In this document: piece after piece, positions 1-7,876 of the stretch
Layout of the letters: every line of letters starts with the position of its first letter
Position numbering within the stretch: the stretch's first letter is position 1
Assembly (NCBI GenBank): GCA_964647255.1
Contig: CAZYGI010000003.1
Coordinates: forward strand, 1-64,000
DNA from: CAWJEL01 sp964647255
GTDB taxonomy: Bacteria > Chloroflexota > Anaerolineae > CG2-30-64-16
Length of the DNA stretch: 64,000 nucleotides
Reading direction: 5' to 3'
Translations under genes and position numbers: made by a program
The notes under the pieces: model-generated
The model's input: the letters and a program-made list of their open reading frames with translations, nothing else
Told to the model about the DNA's origin: nothing
Databases searched by the model: none

Positions 1-1
1 C

Positions 2-127
2 CGCGGCTGCCCGGTGAGCTGCATCTCCGGCTCGGTGAAGCAAGTGCATTTCATTGACCAAAGCCGATGCATCAAGTGCGGTGCGTGCATGACGAGATGC
101 AAGTTCAAGGCGATCTTGCGGCATTGA
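2..127 (+). CDS. NuoF/HydB-like NADH-binding hydrogenase subunit, C-terminal fragment
   Basis: This is the last 41 codons of a gene cut by the left edge. It carries a ferredoxin-type cluster motif (CIKCGACMTRC, then KFKAI) close to the C-terminus. This tail is typical of the NuoF-like flavoprotein subunit of electron-bifurcating or NAD(P)-linked [FeFe]-hydrogenases (HydB/HndC), which oxidises or reduces NAD(H) and passes electrons through FeS clusters to the catalytic subunit. The next gene, 33 bases downstream, is that catalytic subunit, which supports the assignment. Only the tail is visible, so the FMN and NADH domains cannot be checked. Confidence 0.75.
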   Translation, partial: RGCPVSCISGSVKQVHFIDQSRCIKCGACMTRCKFKAILRH

Positions 128-160
128 GTCCCCAGGGATACTTCGTAAAGGAGAGCGACC

Positions 161-1844
161 ATGGTGAATCTGTTTATAGACAACAAACCCGTCACCGTCC
201 CGGATGGCGCGACCATCCTGGATGCCGCCCGGGAGGTCAATGTCCGCATCCCCACCCTATGCTATCTCGACCTGGGCGAATTGAAGATGGTGAACCGCAC
301 CGCCTCGTGCCGCATCTGCAGCGTCGAGGTGGAAGGGCGCCGCAACCTGGCGCCGGCGTGCGCTACGCCTGCCGCCGAGGGCATGAAGGTGACAACCAAT
401 TCGAAACGGGTGCTGTTCGCGCGGCGGCGNNNNNNNNNNCAAGTCCACCGATTGCGAGCTGCAGACGCTGGCCTGGGAGTTCGGCATCAACACGCAGCGC
501 TATCACGGGGAACAGTCAACCTTCCCGATTGACAAAACCAGCGGCGCGCTAAAACGCGATCCCGAGAAGTGCATCCGCTGTCGGCGCTGCGAGACGATGT
601 GCAACGAGGTGCAGACGGTGCATGCGCTGACCGCCTATGGCCGCGGCTTCAGCGTGATCGTCGCGCCGGCCGAGATGCAGCCGCTGGCGAACTCGAACTG
701 CACCTACTGCGGCCAGTGCGTCAGCGTGTGCCCCACCGCCGCGCTCACCGGCCACGGCTACATCACGGAGACCTGGGCCGCCCTGTTCGACCCCACCAAG
801 AAGGTGGTCGTCCAGGTGGCGCCGGCGATCCGCGCCGCCATCGGCGAGGAGTTCGACATCCCCGTCGGCACTGCGGTCACGGGCAAGCTGGTGGCCGGGC
901 TGCGCCAGATGGGCTTCGACGCCGTGTTCGATACCAGCTTTGGCGCCGACCTGACCATCATCGAAGAGGCGAACGAGATCATCAAGCGCGTCACGACGAA
1001 CGAAAACCTGCCGATCCTGACCTCGTGCTGCCCGGGCTGGATCAACTTCGTGAAATACCAGTTCCCGGACTTGAAGTACATGCCGTCCACGTGCAAGTCG
1101 CCGCAGCAGATGACCGGCACCATCGCTAAGACCTACTATGCCGAAAAAATCGGCGTGAAGCCGCAGGACATCGTCATGATCTCGGTGATGCCGTGCCTGG
1201 CGAAGAAGTACGAGGCCGGCCGGCCCGAGCACCAGAGCAGCGGCGCCCGAGACGTGGACTACGTCATCACGACCCGCGAGCTTTCCAAGATGATGAAAGA
1301 GGCGGGGATTGATCTGCGCTACATGCCCGACGAGGAGTTCGACAACCCGCTGGGCGAGGCGACGGGCGCGGGCGTGATCTTCGGTGCAACCGGCGGCGTG
1401 CTGGAAGCCGCGCTGCGCACGGTCTACGAGAAAGTGACCGGCGAGGAGCTGGTCAACGTCAACTTCGAGGCTGTGCGCGGCTGGAAGGACGTGCGCGAGG
1501 CGACGATTGACCTCGGCGCCCGAAAGGTCAACGTGGCGGTGGCGTCGGGCCTGGGCAACGCCCGCAAGATCCTGGAGAACATCGAAAAGGGCACCTCGAA
1601 GTACGACGTGATCGAGATCATGGCCTGCCCCGGCGGCTGCGTGAACGGCGGCGGCCAGCCGTACAGCCACGAGCGGCTGGAGACAATCGAGGCGCGCACC
1701 CAGGCGTTGTACCTGATTGATGACAATAAGGTTCTCCGCAAGTCGCACGAGAACCCTTCCATCATCAAGCTGTACGAGGAGTACCTGGGCGAACCCGGCG
1801 GCCACCGGGCCCACGAGCTGCTGCACACCGAGTATTGGTATTAG
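161..1844 (+). CDS. hydA: [FeFe]-hydrogenase catalytic subunit (HydA/HndD-like), interrupted by a scaffold gap
   Basis: This cytoplasmic iron-only hydrogenase interconverts H2 with protons, probably linked to NAD(H) and/or ferredoxin through the NuoF-like partner upstream. The start is the ATG after AAAGGAG. Domains in order are an N-terminal 2Fe-2S domain (Cys in CYLDLG and in ASCRICSVEV), a partly lost His/Cys cluster, two 4Fe-4S clusters (CIRCRRCETMC and CTYCGQCVSVCP), and the H-cluster domain with all three signatures: TSCCPGW, MPCLAKKYEA and MACPGGCVNGGGQP. Intact signatures indicate an active catalytic enzyme rather than a sensory homologue. Ten N at 430-439 shift the frame: frame 2 before, frame 0 after. 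By comparison with the family about 18 residues are missing there, including most ligands of the His-coordinated cluster. The HndD-like length (about 580 residues) fits once the gap is restored. Confidence 0.93.
430..439. other. Assembly gap (10 N) inside the hydrogenase gene
   Basis: Ten N separate codons ending ...FARR from codons beginning KSTDCELQ. The two halves are in different frames across the ten bases, so the N count is a placeholder, and the true missing length must be a multiple of three. This is an assembly artefact and not a biological frameshift. Confidence 0.95.
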
Positions 1845-1871
1845 GTCCCATTGACACAGTAAGGCCCTTCA

Positions 1872-1920
1872 CACCCCGCCTTCTCGCCCGCCTTGCAGGC
1901 GAGAAAGCGGGGTGCCTTTT
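1872..1920 (+). terminator. Intrinsic terminator after the hydrogenase gene
   Basis: A 17-bp stem with one mismatch (arms 1872-1888 and 1898-1914, 9-base loop) is followed by GCCTTTT. It lies 27 bases after the hydrogenase stop codon and plausibly ends the hydrogenase operon. Confidence 0.75.
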
Positions 1921-1967
1921 CATGAAGCGGGGTTTTGAAGCCGTAAACGGCTTCGAGACTCCGCTGA

Positions 1968-2432
1968 CCGAAAAATTGCGCCAAGGCGGCGAACGCACGC
2001 TGCGAAACACTGATCGGATGGGATGGCGCCAACCTGGAGGCGGTCGCGGCGATCCAGGTGGGCCGCCTGCCAGCCTTCTACGCGGCCTACGATCCCGACT
2101 GGCGCGCCTTCAATGCCGGGCTGGTGGCGCAGCACAAACGGGCCGCATTAGCGGAGACGTTGGCCGCTGCCGAGGCATCGCACCGGGCGCTGCTGGATCG
2201 GCTGGCGGCCCTGCCGGCAGACGAGATCGGTCGAGACTACGGGGTGCGCTCGCCCAGGGGCCGGCGGGTGACGGTCGCTATGCTGCTCACTGCCGAGGCC
2301 GGCGACGAGCGCAAACACGCCCTCCAGATCAGGGCGTTCGCCGCGCGGGAGCCGTGTTCCGCGCGCGCTTCTGTCACTACACGCAACGCATCCCACACGG
2401 CCGGAGGGCCGCCTTATAAGTCATCAGCATAG
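1968..2432 (+). pseudogene. DinB/ClbS-DfsB-like four-helix protein, N-terminally truncated remnant
   Basis: From about 2010 the + strand reads LIGWDGANLEAV, then AFNAGLVAQHKR, then a conserved-looking helix with DERKHALQIRAF. This resembles the C-terminal two thirds of DinB-superfamily proteins (ClbS/DfsB or DUF1706), which end in a 'HEREHAAQI'-like helix. The frame is closed by a stop at 1965-1967, and the expected first helix (about 45 residues) is absent. It is replaced by DNA containing a small hairpin (1938-1955). The last 25 codons read through non-conserved sequence into the convergent degV gene. A GTG at 2058 could start a short protein, but I read this as a decaying gene. Function cannot be assigned. 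Confidence 0.5.
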
Positions 2433-3277
2433 CCGCACAGGGCCACGGCGCGCGGCCCGGTGTGGACGCCCAAGACCGGGGTGGTCATCGTGAGGATTAA
2501 CTCGAGGGGGTTGTGCTCGCGCTGGATGCGGCCGGCGATCTCCTTGGCCTCTTCCTCCGCGCCGCCGTGCAGGACGGCGATGCGCAACCGCTGCCGTCCG
2601 CCCAACTGGGCGAAGAAGGATTGATACAGCGCATCCAGCGACTTGCGCCGCGTGCGCACCTGGGGGCCCGATTCCACCAGCCCGGTCGTGTGGTCAATAA
2701 ACACCAAGGGCTTGATATTCAGGAGCGTGCCCACCAGCCGGGTGGCGTTGCCGATGCGCCCACCCTTGTGGAGGTACTCCAGGGTATCCAGCGACACCCA
2801 TTGCGCCATGCTCTGGCGCGCCCGTTCCGCGGCGGCGATCATGGCGCGGGCGTCCCCGCCCGCCTCGCGCACGCGTGCCGCCGCCAACACCTGCCAGCCC
2901 ACGCTCATCGTGGGGCCTTTGGCGTCCACGACGGTCACGGGGAAGCTGACCAGGTCAGCGCCGAGCCGGGCCGCGTTGTAGGTGCCGCTCATCGCGCTGC
3001 TGACGGTGATGATGATAATCTCCTGCGCGCCGGCCGCATGCGCCGCCTCATACGCCAACCGGAACTCCTCCGGCGAGGCGTGCGCCGTCTTCGGATAGTT
3101 AGGGTCGCGCTCCAGGCGGTGGTAGAATTCGGCCGCGCTGATATCTATGCGATCGCGCAGAATCTCGTCGCCCCATAGGATGGAGGCGGGCACAAAACTG
3201 ATGTCGTAGTGAGCCAACAGCGCATCGGGGACATCGCAGGTGCTGTCGGTGAGAAGGGCAACCGTGTGTTGTGTCAT
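2414..3277 (-). CDS. DegV family fatty-acid-binding protein
   Basis: A 287-residue EDD-fold protein of the DegV family. Characterised members (FakB) bind a fatty acid and present it to a fatty-acid kinase for phosphorylation. The N-terminus has the family ligand-site signature LLTDSTCDVP, and mid-protein there is VSSAMSGTYN followed by DTLEYLHKGGRIG, both characteristic. No FakA-like kinase is visible nearby, so the partner is unknown. The ATG at 3277 is preferred to the longer frame because a TTGACG-17-TATACT promoter ends 7 bases before it. The message would be leaderless and there is no Shine-Dalgarno sequence. A second degV lies at 32484. The 3' end overlaps the decayed gene on the other strand. 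Confidence 0.9.
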   Translation of the reverse strand: MTQHTVALLTDSTCDVPDALLAHYDISFVPASILWGDEILRDRIDISAAEFYHRLERDPNYPKTAHASPEEFRLAYEAAHAAGAQEIIIITVSSAMSGTYNAARLGADLVSFPVTVVDAKGPTMSVGWQVLAAARVREAGGDARAMIAAAERARQSMAQWVSLDTLEYLHKGGRIGNATRLVGTLLNIKPLVFIDHTTGLVESGPQVRTRRKSLDALYQSFFAQLGGRQRLRIAVLHGGAEEEAKEIAGRIQREHNPLELILTMTTPVLGVHTGPRAVALCGYADDL

Positions 3278-3284
3278 GGCGACA

Positions 3285-3313
3285 AGTATACTCACCCCTG
3301 AGGGCGCCGTCAA
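3285..3313 (-). promoter_or_regulatory. degV promoter, leaderless arrangement
   Basis: On the minus strand TTGACG (3308-3313) and TATACT (3285-3290) are separated by 17 bases. Only 7 bases lie between the -10 hexamer and the ATG at 3277, so transcription should start at or next to the start codon. Confidence 0.75.
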
Positions 3314-3434
3314 AGCCCAAAGGCGGGCTCTTTAGCCCATCCTAGGGGACGCGCCGATGACCTTCCATGCCAAGACCGCCTGATGAGACCAATTTCCGCG
3401 CACGGCGATCCAAAGCGACGTCAAGGAGGACGCA

Positions 3435-4481
3435 ATGATCCCAAGCCAAAAAGAACTTCTGACATCTTCCCCGCTCCTCGACGCCCACGGCCGGCTGACG
3501 CAGGTCGGCTGGGCGCGGGCGCCGCTGCTGGACTGCAATCTCGAACAGGCGGCGTTCTACGCGCTGCCCCTGCGCTTCCTGCAGCGCTTTCGCATCAAAC
3601 GTTGGGATTACTACGGCGTCACGACGCCGGAGCGGTTCTTCTCGGCTACGGTGGCCGACCTGGGCTACGCGGGCCAGGTTTTTGTTTACACCGTGGATTT
3701 CGCCACCGGCCTGTATCATGAGGAGTCGCTGACGATCCCGCCCGGCGGCGGGATCAGCCTGCCGCGGAACAGCACAGAGGGCGAGAGCCGGTACGACGAC
3801 GGCAAGACGCGCCTGAGCTTCCAGGTCACGCCGACGGGACGCCGCCTCTCCGTGGCTTGGCCGAACTTCGGCGGCCGGCCGCTGTCCGCCGAGATCGCCT
3901 TCCAGGTCGCACCCAAGCATGAATCCACCGTGATCGTCATCCCGATCCGGGGCAACCGCTTCTACTACAACCGCAAGATGAACTGCCTGCCCGCGTCCGG
4001 CTGGCTGCAAATCGGCGAGCAGCGGACCGTGATCGCACCGGACGCCTGCCTGGGCAACCTGGACTGGGGCCGCGGGGTCTGGGAATACCGCTCGTTCTGG
4101 GTTTGGGCCAGCGCGTCGGGCTTCCTGCCGGACCGCCGGTCGTTCGGGCTGAACCTGGGGTTCGGTTTCGGCGACACCGCGGCCGCCACCGAGAACACGC
4201 TGATCTTGAACGGCCGCGTCCACAAGCTGGGGCAGGTGGATTTCACCTATGATCCGCACGACTTCAAGCGGCCCTGGCGCGCGGTGGCGACCGATGGCCG
4301 GCTCGATCTGACGTTCACACCGTTCCTGGAGCGCGTCGCCAAGACCAACCTTCTGGTCATCACCAGCGAGGTGCACCAAATGTTCGGCCGCTACCACGGC
4401 ACGGCGGTGACGGACGACGGTGAGACAATCTCGATTGACGGGCTGATCGGCTTCGCCGAAGAGCATCACGCCCGCTGGTAG
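3435..4481 (+). CDS. DUF2804 family protein
   Basis: A 348-residue protein with no signal peptide that matches the DUF2804 family from end to end. It is beta-rich, with conserved aromatic stretches such as RIKRWDYYGV, GNRFYYNRKMN and NLDWGRGVWEY. The family's biochemical role is not established. Its lipocalin/carotenoid-hydratase-like beta-barrel appearance suggests binding of a hydrophobic ligand, but that is inference. The ATG follows CAAGGAGG at ideal spacing. It stands alone between degV (divergent) and the LysM/CAP gene. Confidence 0.85.
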   Translation: MIPSQKELLTSSPLLDAHGRLTQVGWARAPLLDCNLEQAAFYALPLRFLQRFRIKRWDYYGVTTPERFFSATVADLGYAGQVFVYTVDFATGLYHEESLTIPPGGGISLPRNSTEGESRYDDGKTRLSFQVTPTGRRLSVAWPNFGGRPLSAEIAFQVAPKHESTVIVIPIRGNRFYYNRKMNCLPASGWLQIGEQRTVIAPDACLGNLDWGRGVWEYRSFWVWASASGFLPDRRSFGLNLGFGFGDTAAATENTLILNGRVHKLGQVDFTYDPHDFKRPWRAVATDGRLDLTFTPFLERVAKTNLLVITSEVHQMFGRYHGTAVTDDGETISIDGLIGFAEEHHARW

Positions 4482-4494
4482 CGGCGCGCAAAAC

Positions 4495-4534
4495 ATCAAC
4501 GTGCCAGGCGCTTTGCCGGCGCCTGCGCGTTGAT
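4495..4534 (+). terminator. Hairpin after the DUF2804 gene
   Basis: Arms 4495-4511 (ATCAACG...AGGCGC) and 4518-4534 (GCGCCT...CGTTGAT) can pair, with a small internal loop, 14 bases after the stop codon. There is no T-tract, so it may be a rho-type or stabilising hairpin rather than a classical terminator. Confidence 0.4.
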
Positions 4535-4638
4535 TCGGCTGAATCTGTGTCACACCCGCTGCCGGAGAAAGGCTGTCAATCGAGCGGGTGCGCTCCGGAT
4601 GAGCCTGCGCGATCTAAACGCCCGCGCGTCCGCCACCC

Positions 4639-4660
4639 CGCTCACTTGCGCAAGTGAGCG
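4639..4660. promoter_or_regulatory. 22-bp perfect palindrome over the -35 of the LysM/CAP gene (candidate operator)
   Basis: A perfect inverted repeat with no loop (centre between 4649 and 4650, half-site CGCTCACTTGC) spans the TTGCGC -35 hexamer at 4646-4651. A symmetric site in this position is the classical geometry of a dimeric repressor operator. The regulator is not identifiable here. Confidence 0.55.
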
Positions 4661-4674
4661 AAGCCGGGTATAGT
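4646..4674 (+). promoter_or_regulatory. Promoter of the LysM/CAP gene, leaderless arrangement
   Basis: TTGCGC (4646-4651), a 17-base spacer and TATAGT (4669-4674) are followed after 7 bases by the ATG at 4682. Confidence 0.6.
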
Positions 4675-4681
4675 GTGGTGC

Positions 4682-5797
4682 ATGTACACGAAAAACAACC
4701 GACTTTGTGGGCTGTTCATCGTGCTCGTCCTTACCAGCATGTCCATCCTGGTCCCGGCTGCGCAAGCGGCCGGCCACCTTACGCCTCCTCCTCCCGGCGG
4801 AGTTTATACCGTGCGTGCAAACGATACCCTCTGGGAGATCGCCGCCAGGTATGACATGACTGTGGCACAGCTTACAGCCGCGAACCCGAGCGTGACTCCG
4901 GATGCCCTGCGCCCCGGCCAGCCGCTCACAATCCCGACCCAAACGACCAGCGTCTCCGGCACCGTCTACACCGTGAAACCCAACGACACGTTGTGGGACA
5001 TTGCGGCGCGCTTCGGCGTGTTCGTGAACGATCTGCTCGCCGCCAATCCAGGCGCGAATCCGCAGCGGCTCATGGTCGGACAGGCCCTGCGCATCCCCGG
5101 CGCGCCCGGCAAGACCGCCGCGGCGACTGCACCGGTTAGCGCCACTTACACCGTGCGGCCGGATGACACGCTGTGGGACATTGCGGCCAACTATGGCCTT
5201 TCGATGGATGATTTGCTCACTGCCAATTCCGGGGTGGATCCCCGACGCCTTGCGGTGGGCCAACAACTGCGCATCCCGGGCATTGCGCAAGATGCGCTCA
5301 TGGCCGCGCAACCGGCCATCTCAGCACGGCAGCCCGCTCCTGCCGGGCAACCGGCCGCTGCGCCTGAGGCTGCACCCCAGCCGGCGCCGCCACCGGTGCT
5401 CGAAATCAGCCCGGAGGCCCAAGACCTGCTGAACCGCATCAACGAGAAACGCCTGGCCGGCGGCCGTCCGGCCCTGGTTTGGAACGCTCAGTTAGGGGCG
5501 GCCGCCCAGGCGCACGCCAACGACTGTGCGCAGCGCAACCGGGGCAGCCACATCGGCTCCGATGGGGCGCGCCTCGCGACACGGATTGAACGGGCCGGGT
5601 ATGCCGCAACCTGGGCCAGCGAGAACTGGGCCAACGCGCGCGGCGGCGAGCAGGCGATGGCGATGTGGTGGAATGAGCCGCCGGGGGCAAATCCACACGT
5701 GCAGAACATCATGACCCCCTACGCCACCGAGATCGGCATCGGCATCGCCAGGGGCTCGTGGGGCAACTACTTCATCGCCGACTTCGGCAGCCGGTGA
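4682..5797 (+). CDS. Secreted protein with three LysM repeats and a CAP (SCP-like) domain
   Basis: A 371-residue exported protein. A signal peptide (hydrophobic LCGLFIVLVLTSMSIL, cleavage near AQAAG) is followed by three LysM modules (about residues 38-85, 93-140 and 155-202), each starting YTV(R/K)xxDTLW(E/D)IAA. An Ala/Pro-rich linker follows, then a C-terminal CAP domain (about 240-371) with the family signatures NRINEKR, AQAHANDCA, GSHIGSDG, ASENWA and MWWNEP. LysM binds peptidoglycan or other GlcNAc polymers. Bacterial CAP domains are extracellular and of uncertain activity. ATG 4682 is chosen over the GTG at 4673 because it sits directly behind the promoter and gives a proper signal peptide. 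Confidence 0.9.
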   Translation: MYTKNNRLCGLFIVLVLTSMSILVPAAQAAGHLTPPPPGGVYTVRANDTLWEIAARYDMTVAQLTAANPSVTPDALRPGQPLTIPTQTTSVSGTVYTVKPNDTLWDIAARFGVFVNDLLAANPGANPQRLMVGQALRIPGAPGKTAAATAPVSATYTVRPDDTLWDIAANYGLSMDDLLTANSGVDPRRLAVGQQLRIPGIAQDALMAAQPAISARQPAPAGQPAAAPEAAPQPAPPPVLEISPEAQDLLNRINEKRLAGGRPALVWNAQLGAAAQAHANDCAQRNRGSHIGSDGARLATRIERAGYAATWASENWANARGGEQAMAMWWNEPPGANPHVQNIMTPYATEIGIGIARGSWGNYFIADFGSR

Positions 5798-5909
5798 GGA
5801 CGGATGAACCAGCCAAGCGGCAAATCCGCGACCAATGAAGGGCACGGTGCGCAGCTTATTGCGCACCACGCAATCAACAATCCGTATCACGCAACAGGAG
5901 GCATGAACA

Positions 5910-6785
5910 ATGAAGCTCATTGATCTCACCATCCCGCTCGGGATCGGCACCCCGCCGTGGCCCACCTACGAACCGCTGCAAGTGAAGTACTTCAAGCGGC
6001 TCGCACCCAATGGCGCCAACGGCCAACTGCTGACGCACTCGAACCATTTGGGCACACACCTGGACGGTGAAATTCACTTCTACACGGCCGGCAAAGACAT
6101 CGCCGACCTGGAGTTGGATTTCCTCGTCGGACCGGCAGCCATCGTGGATCTCTCGGATGTCTGCGGCGACTACGACGTCTACACATCGCAGATGATCGAG
6201 GAGCGCGTCGAGGTGCGCGAGGGTGACATCCTGATCATCCACACCGGCTATCACCACTTCGGCTGGGACATGCCGACGGCGGACGAGATCCGCTACATGG
6301 TGAAGCACCCCGGTCCCGACCGTGAGTTCGCCATCTGGGCCCACCAGAAGAAGATCAAATGGATTGGCGTGGATTGCGGCAGCGCCGACCATCCGATGAA
6401 TACCATCATCCGCCAATGGATGCCGCGACAAGCCAAGGAGGCGGACGCCCACTTCCAGAAGAAGTACGGCGTGAGCCTCGCCGAGCGGTTCGATGACTCC
6501 AAGTATCAACTCATGCACATCGAGATGTTCCCCGACGGGATCATCCACGCGGAGTGCCTCGGCGGCGAGCTGGATCTGCTGCTGAACCGCCGCGCGACCG
6601 TCGGGTTCTTCCCATGGCGCTTCGTGGACGGTGAAAGCAGCATCGGCCGCTGCGTCGCCTTCGTGGAGGACGACGAATACGAGGAGCTGCTGAAGCACAA
6701 AGAGGCGATGGCCATCACCAAATTCGGGGATGCGTTCAACCCAGCGCATGTCGAGCGGCTGAATAAGTTGTCAGCTCAAGGTTGA
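5910..6785 (+). CDS. Cyclase family (kynurenine-formamidase-like) metal-dependent hydrolase
   Basis: A 291-residue cytoplasmic enzyme of the cyclase family (PF04199 type). It has the metal-binding motif HxGTHxDxxxH at residues 46-56 (HLGTHLDGEIHF). Members hydrolyse amides or lactone/amide rings, for example N-formylkynurenine or isatin. The substrate here is unknown, and no tryptophan-degradation genes are adjacent. At 291 residues it is longer than the roughly 210-residue KynB type. The ATG follows an AGGAGG sequence. The next gene, 141 bases downstream on the same strand, is a nitrilase-family amidohydrolase, so the pair may act on one amide or nitrile compound, but that is inference. Confidence 0.85.
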   Translation: MKLIDLTIPLGIGTPPWPTYEPLQVKYFKRLAPNGANGQLLTHSNHLGTHLDGEIHFYTAGKDIADLELDFLVGPAAIVDLSDVCGDYDVYTSQMIEERVEVREGDILIIHTGYHHFGWDMPTADEIRYMVKHPGPDREFAIWAHQKKIKWIGVDCGSADHPMNTIIRQWMPRQAKEADAHFQKKYGVSLAERFDDSKYQLMHIEMFPDGIIHAECLGGELDLLLNRRATVGFFPWRFVDGESSIGRCVAFVEDDEYEELLKHKEAMAITKFGDAFNPAHVERLNKLSAQG

Positions 6786-6926
6786 AAACTGGAGATTTGG
6801 ACCCAGAAACCAGCTTCCACCTCATCTTCCCGGAGTCAAGGCTCTAGCCGGCCGCTTCTGCACACCCATAAGGCCGGCTGAAGCCTCACTCCGGCGCCCG
6901 CAGGCTTATCGCAACCAGGAGCCGCC

Positions 6927-7805
6927 ATGCAACGTTTCACCGCTGCTTGCGCCCAATTCGCCATTGTCCCCATGGACATCGCGGCGAACGTCGCCAAATG
7001 TGTCGCGTGGACACGCCGCGCCGTGAACGAAAGCGGCGCGCAGTTGGTCGTGCTGCCGGAGACGATCACGACCGGGTTTACCCCCGCGCCGGGAATCGGT
7101 CCGGCGGAGTTGTGGGATGCCGTAGATACGCTGCCCGGCCGCCAGACGAACGCCCTCCAGGCCGTCGCGCAGGCGCTCGGGATCTACCTGGTCTTCGGCG
7201 CGTATGAGCGCGGGGCAGAGCGCGGCGTCGTGTACAACTCGGCGGCCATGATCGGGCCGAACGGCGATCTCCTGGGGGTCTACCGCAAGACACACCTCTT
7301 CCCGACCGAAAAGCACGGCTGGTCCACCCCCGGCAGCGACCCGGTCGTGATCGAGACGCCGCTCGCCAACATCGGCCTGACCATCTGCTACGACGGCGAC
7401 TTCCCGGAGCTCTACCGCGCCGAGGCGATCCTGGGCGCGGAGGTGATCATCCGCACCAGCGCGCTCCTGCGCTCCTTCGAGATTTGGGAGCTGACCAATC
7501 GCGCCCGTGCTTATGACAACCATGTCTATCTGGTCGGCTGCAACTACCTCGGGCCGGACGGCGGGGGCAACTACTACTCAGGTCACAGCATGATCGTCAG
7601 CCCGATTGCCCAGAAGCTGGCACAGGCGCGCGGCACCGAGGAGGTGTGTTTCGCCGAGCTGGACCCCGATCCGATCAAGCGCATCACCTACGGCGCGGCC
7701 AGCCCGATGATCTTCGACCACCTGGCCGACCGCAACCTGGCGGCTTATCGAAACGTCTTGACGCCGGCGCGCAGTCGGTTCGAGCCGTCCAAGACGCGGT
7801 CATAA
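6927..7805 (+). CDS. Nitrilase-superfamily carbon-nitrogen hydrolase
   Basis: A 292-residue enzyme with the full nitrilase-superfamily triad: Glu45 in LPETITTGF, Lys121 in YRKTHLF and Cys154 in ICYDGDFPE. The family hydrolyses amides, N-carbamoyl compounds or nitriles. The short loop pattern around the Cys suits an aliphatic amidase, carbamoylase or omega-amidase type more than a true nitrilase, but the substrate cannot be fixed. The start follows CCAGGAG. A strong bidirectional terminator lies directly after the stop. Confidence 0.88.
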   Translation: MQRFTAACAQFAIVPMDIAANVAKCVAWTRRAVNESGAQLVVLPETITTGFTPAPGIGPAELWDAVDTLPGRQTNALQAVAQALGIYLVFGAYERGAERGVVYNSAAMIGPNGDLLGVYRKTHLFPTEKHGWSTPGSDPVVIETPLANIGLTICYDGDFPELYRAEAILGAEVIIRTSALLRSFEIWELTNRARAYDNHVYLVGCNYLGPDGGGNYYSGHSMIVSPIAQKLAQARGTEEVCFAELDPDPIKRITYGAASPMIFDHLADRNLAAYRNVLTPARSRFEPSKTRS

Positions 7806-7812
7806 TGCAACA

Positions 7813-7862
7813 AAAGAGGGGTGTTCCGGGCAGCGGAGCTACCTGGAACACCCCTCTTTGTT
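7813..7862. terminator. Bidirectional intrinsic terminator between convergent genes
   Basis: A perfect 15-bp stem (7813-7827 with 7845-7859) encloses a 17-base loop. It is followed by GTTT on the + strand and has an A-rich upstream arm that gives TTTTG on the - strand. It separates the nitrilase gene from the convergent LysM gene. Confidence 0.85.
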
Positions 7863-7876
7863 TCAACTCCTCAACA

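Noticed and set aside
549..1826. Long open frame antisense to the hydrogenase
   Set aside because: The opposite strand has complete hydrogenase signatures; the antisense frame is a high-GC shadow with biased Arg/Ala/His composition and no family pattern.
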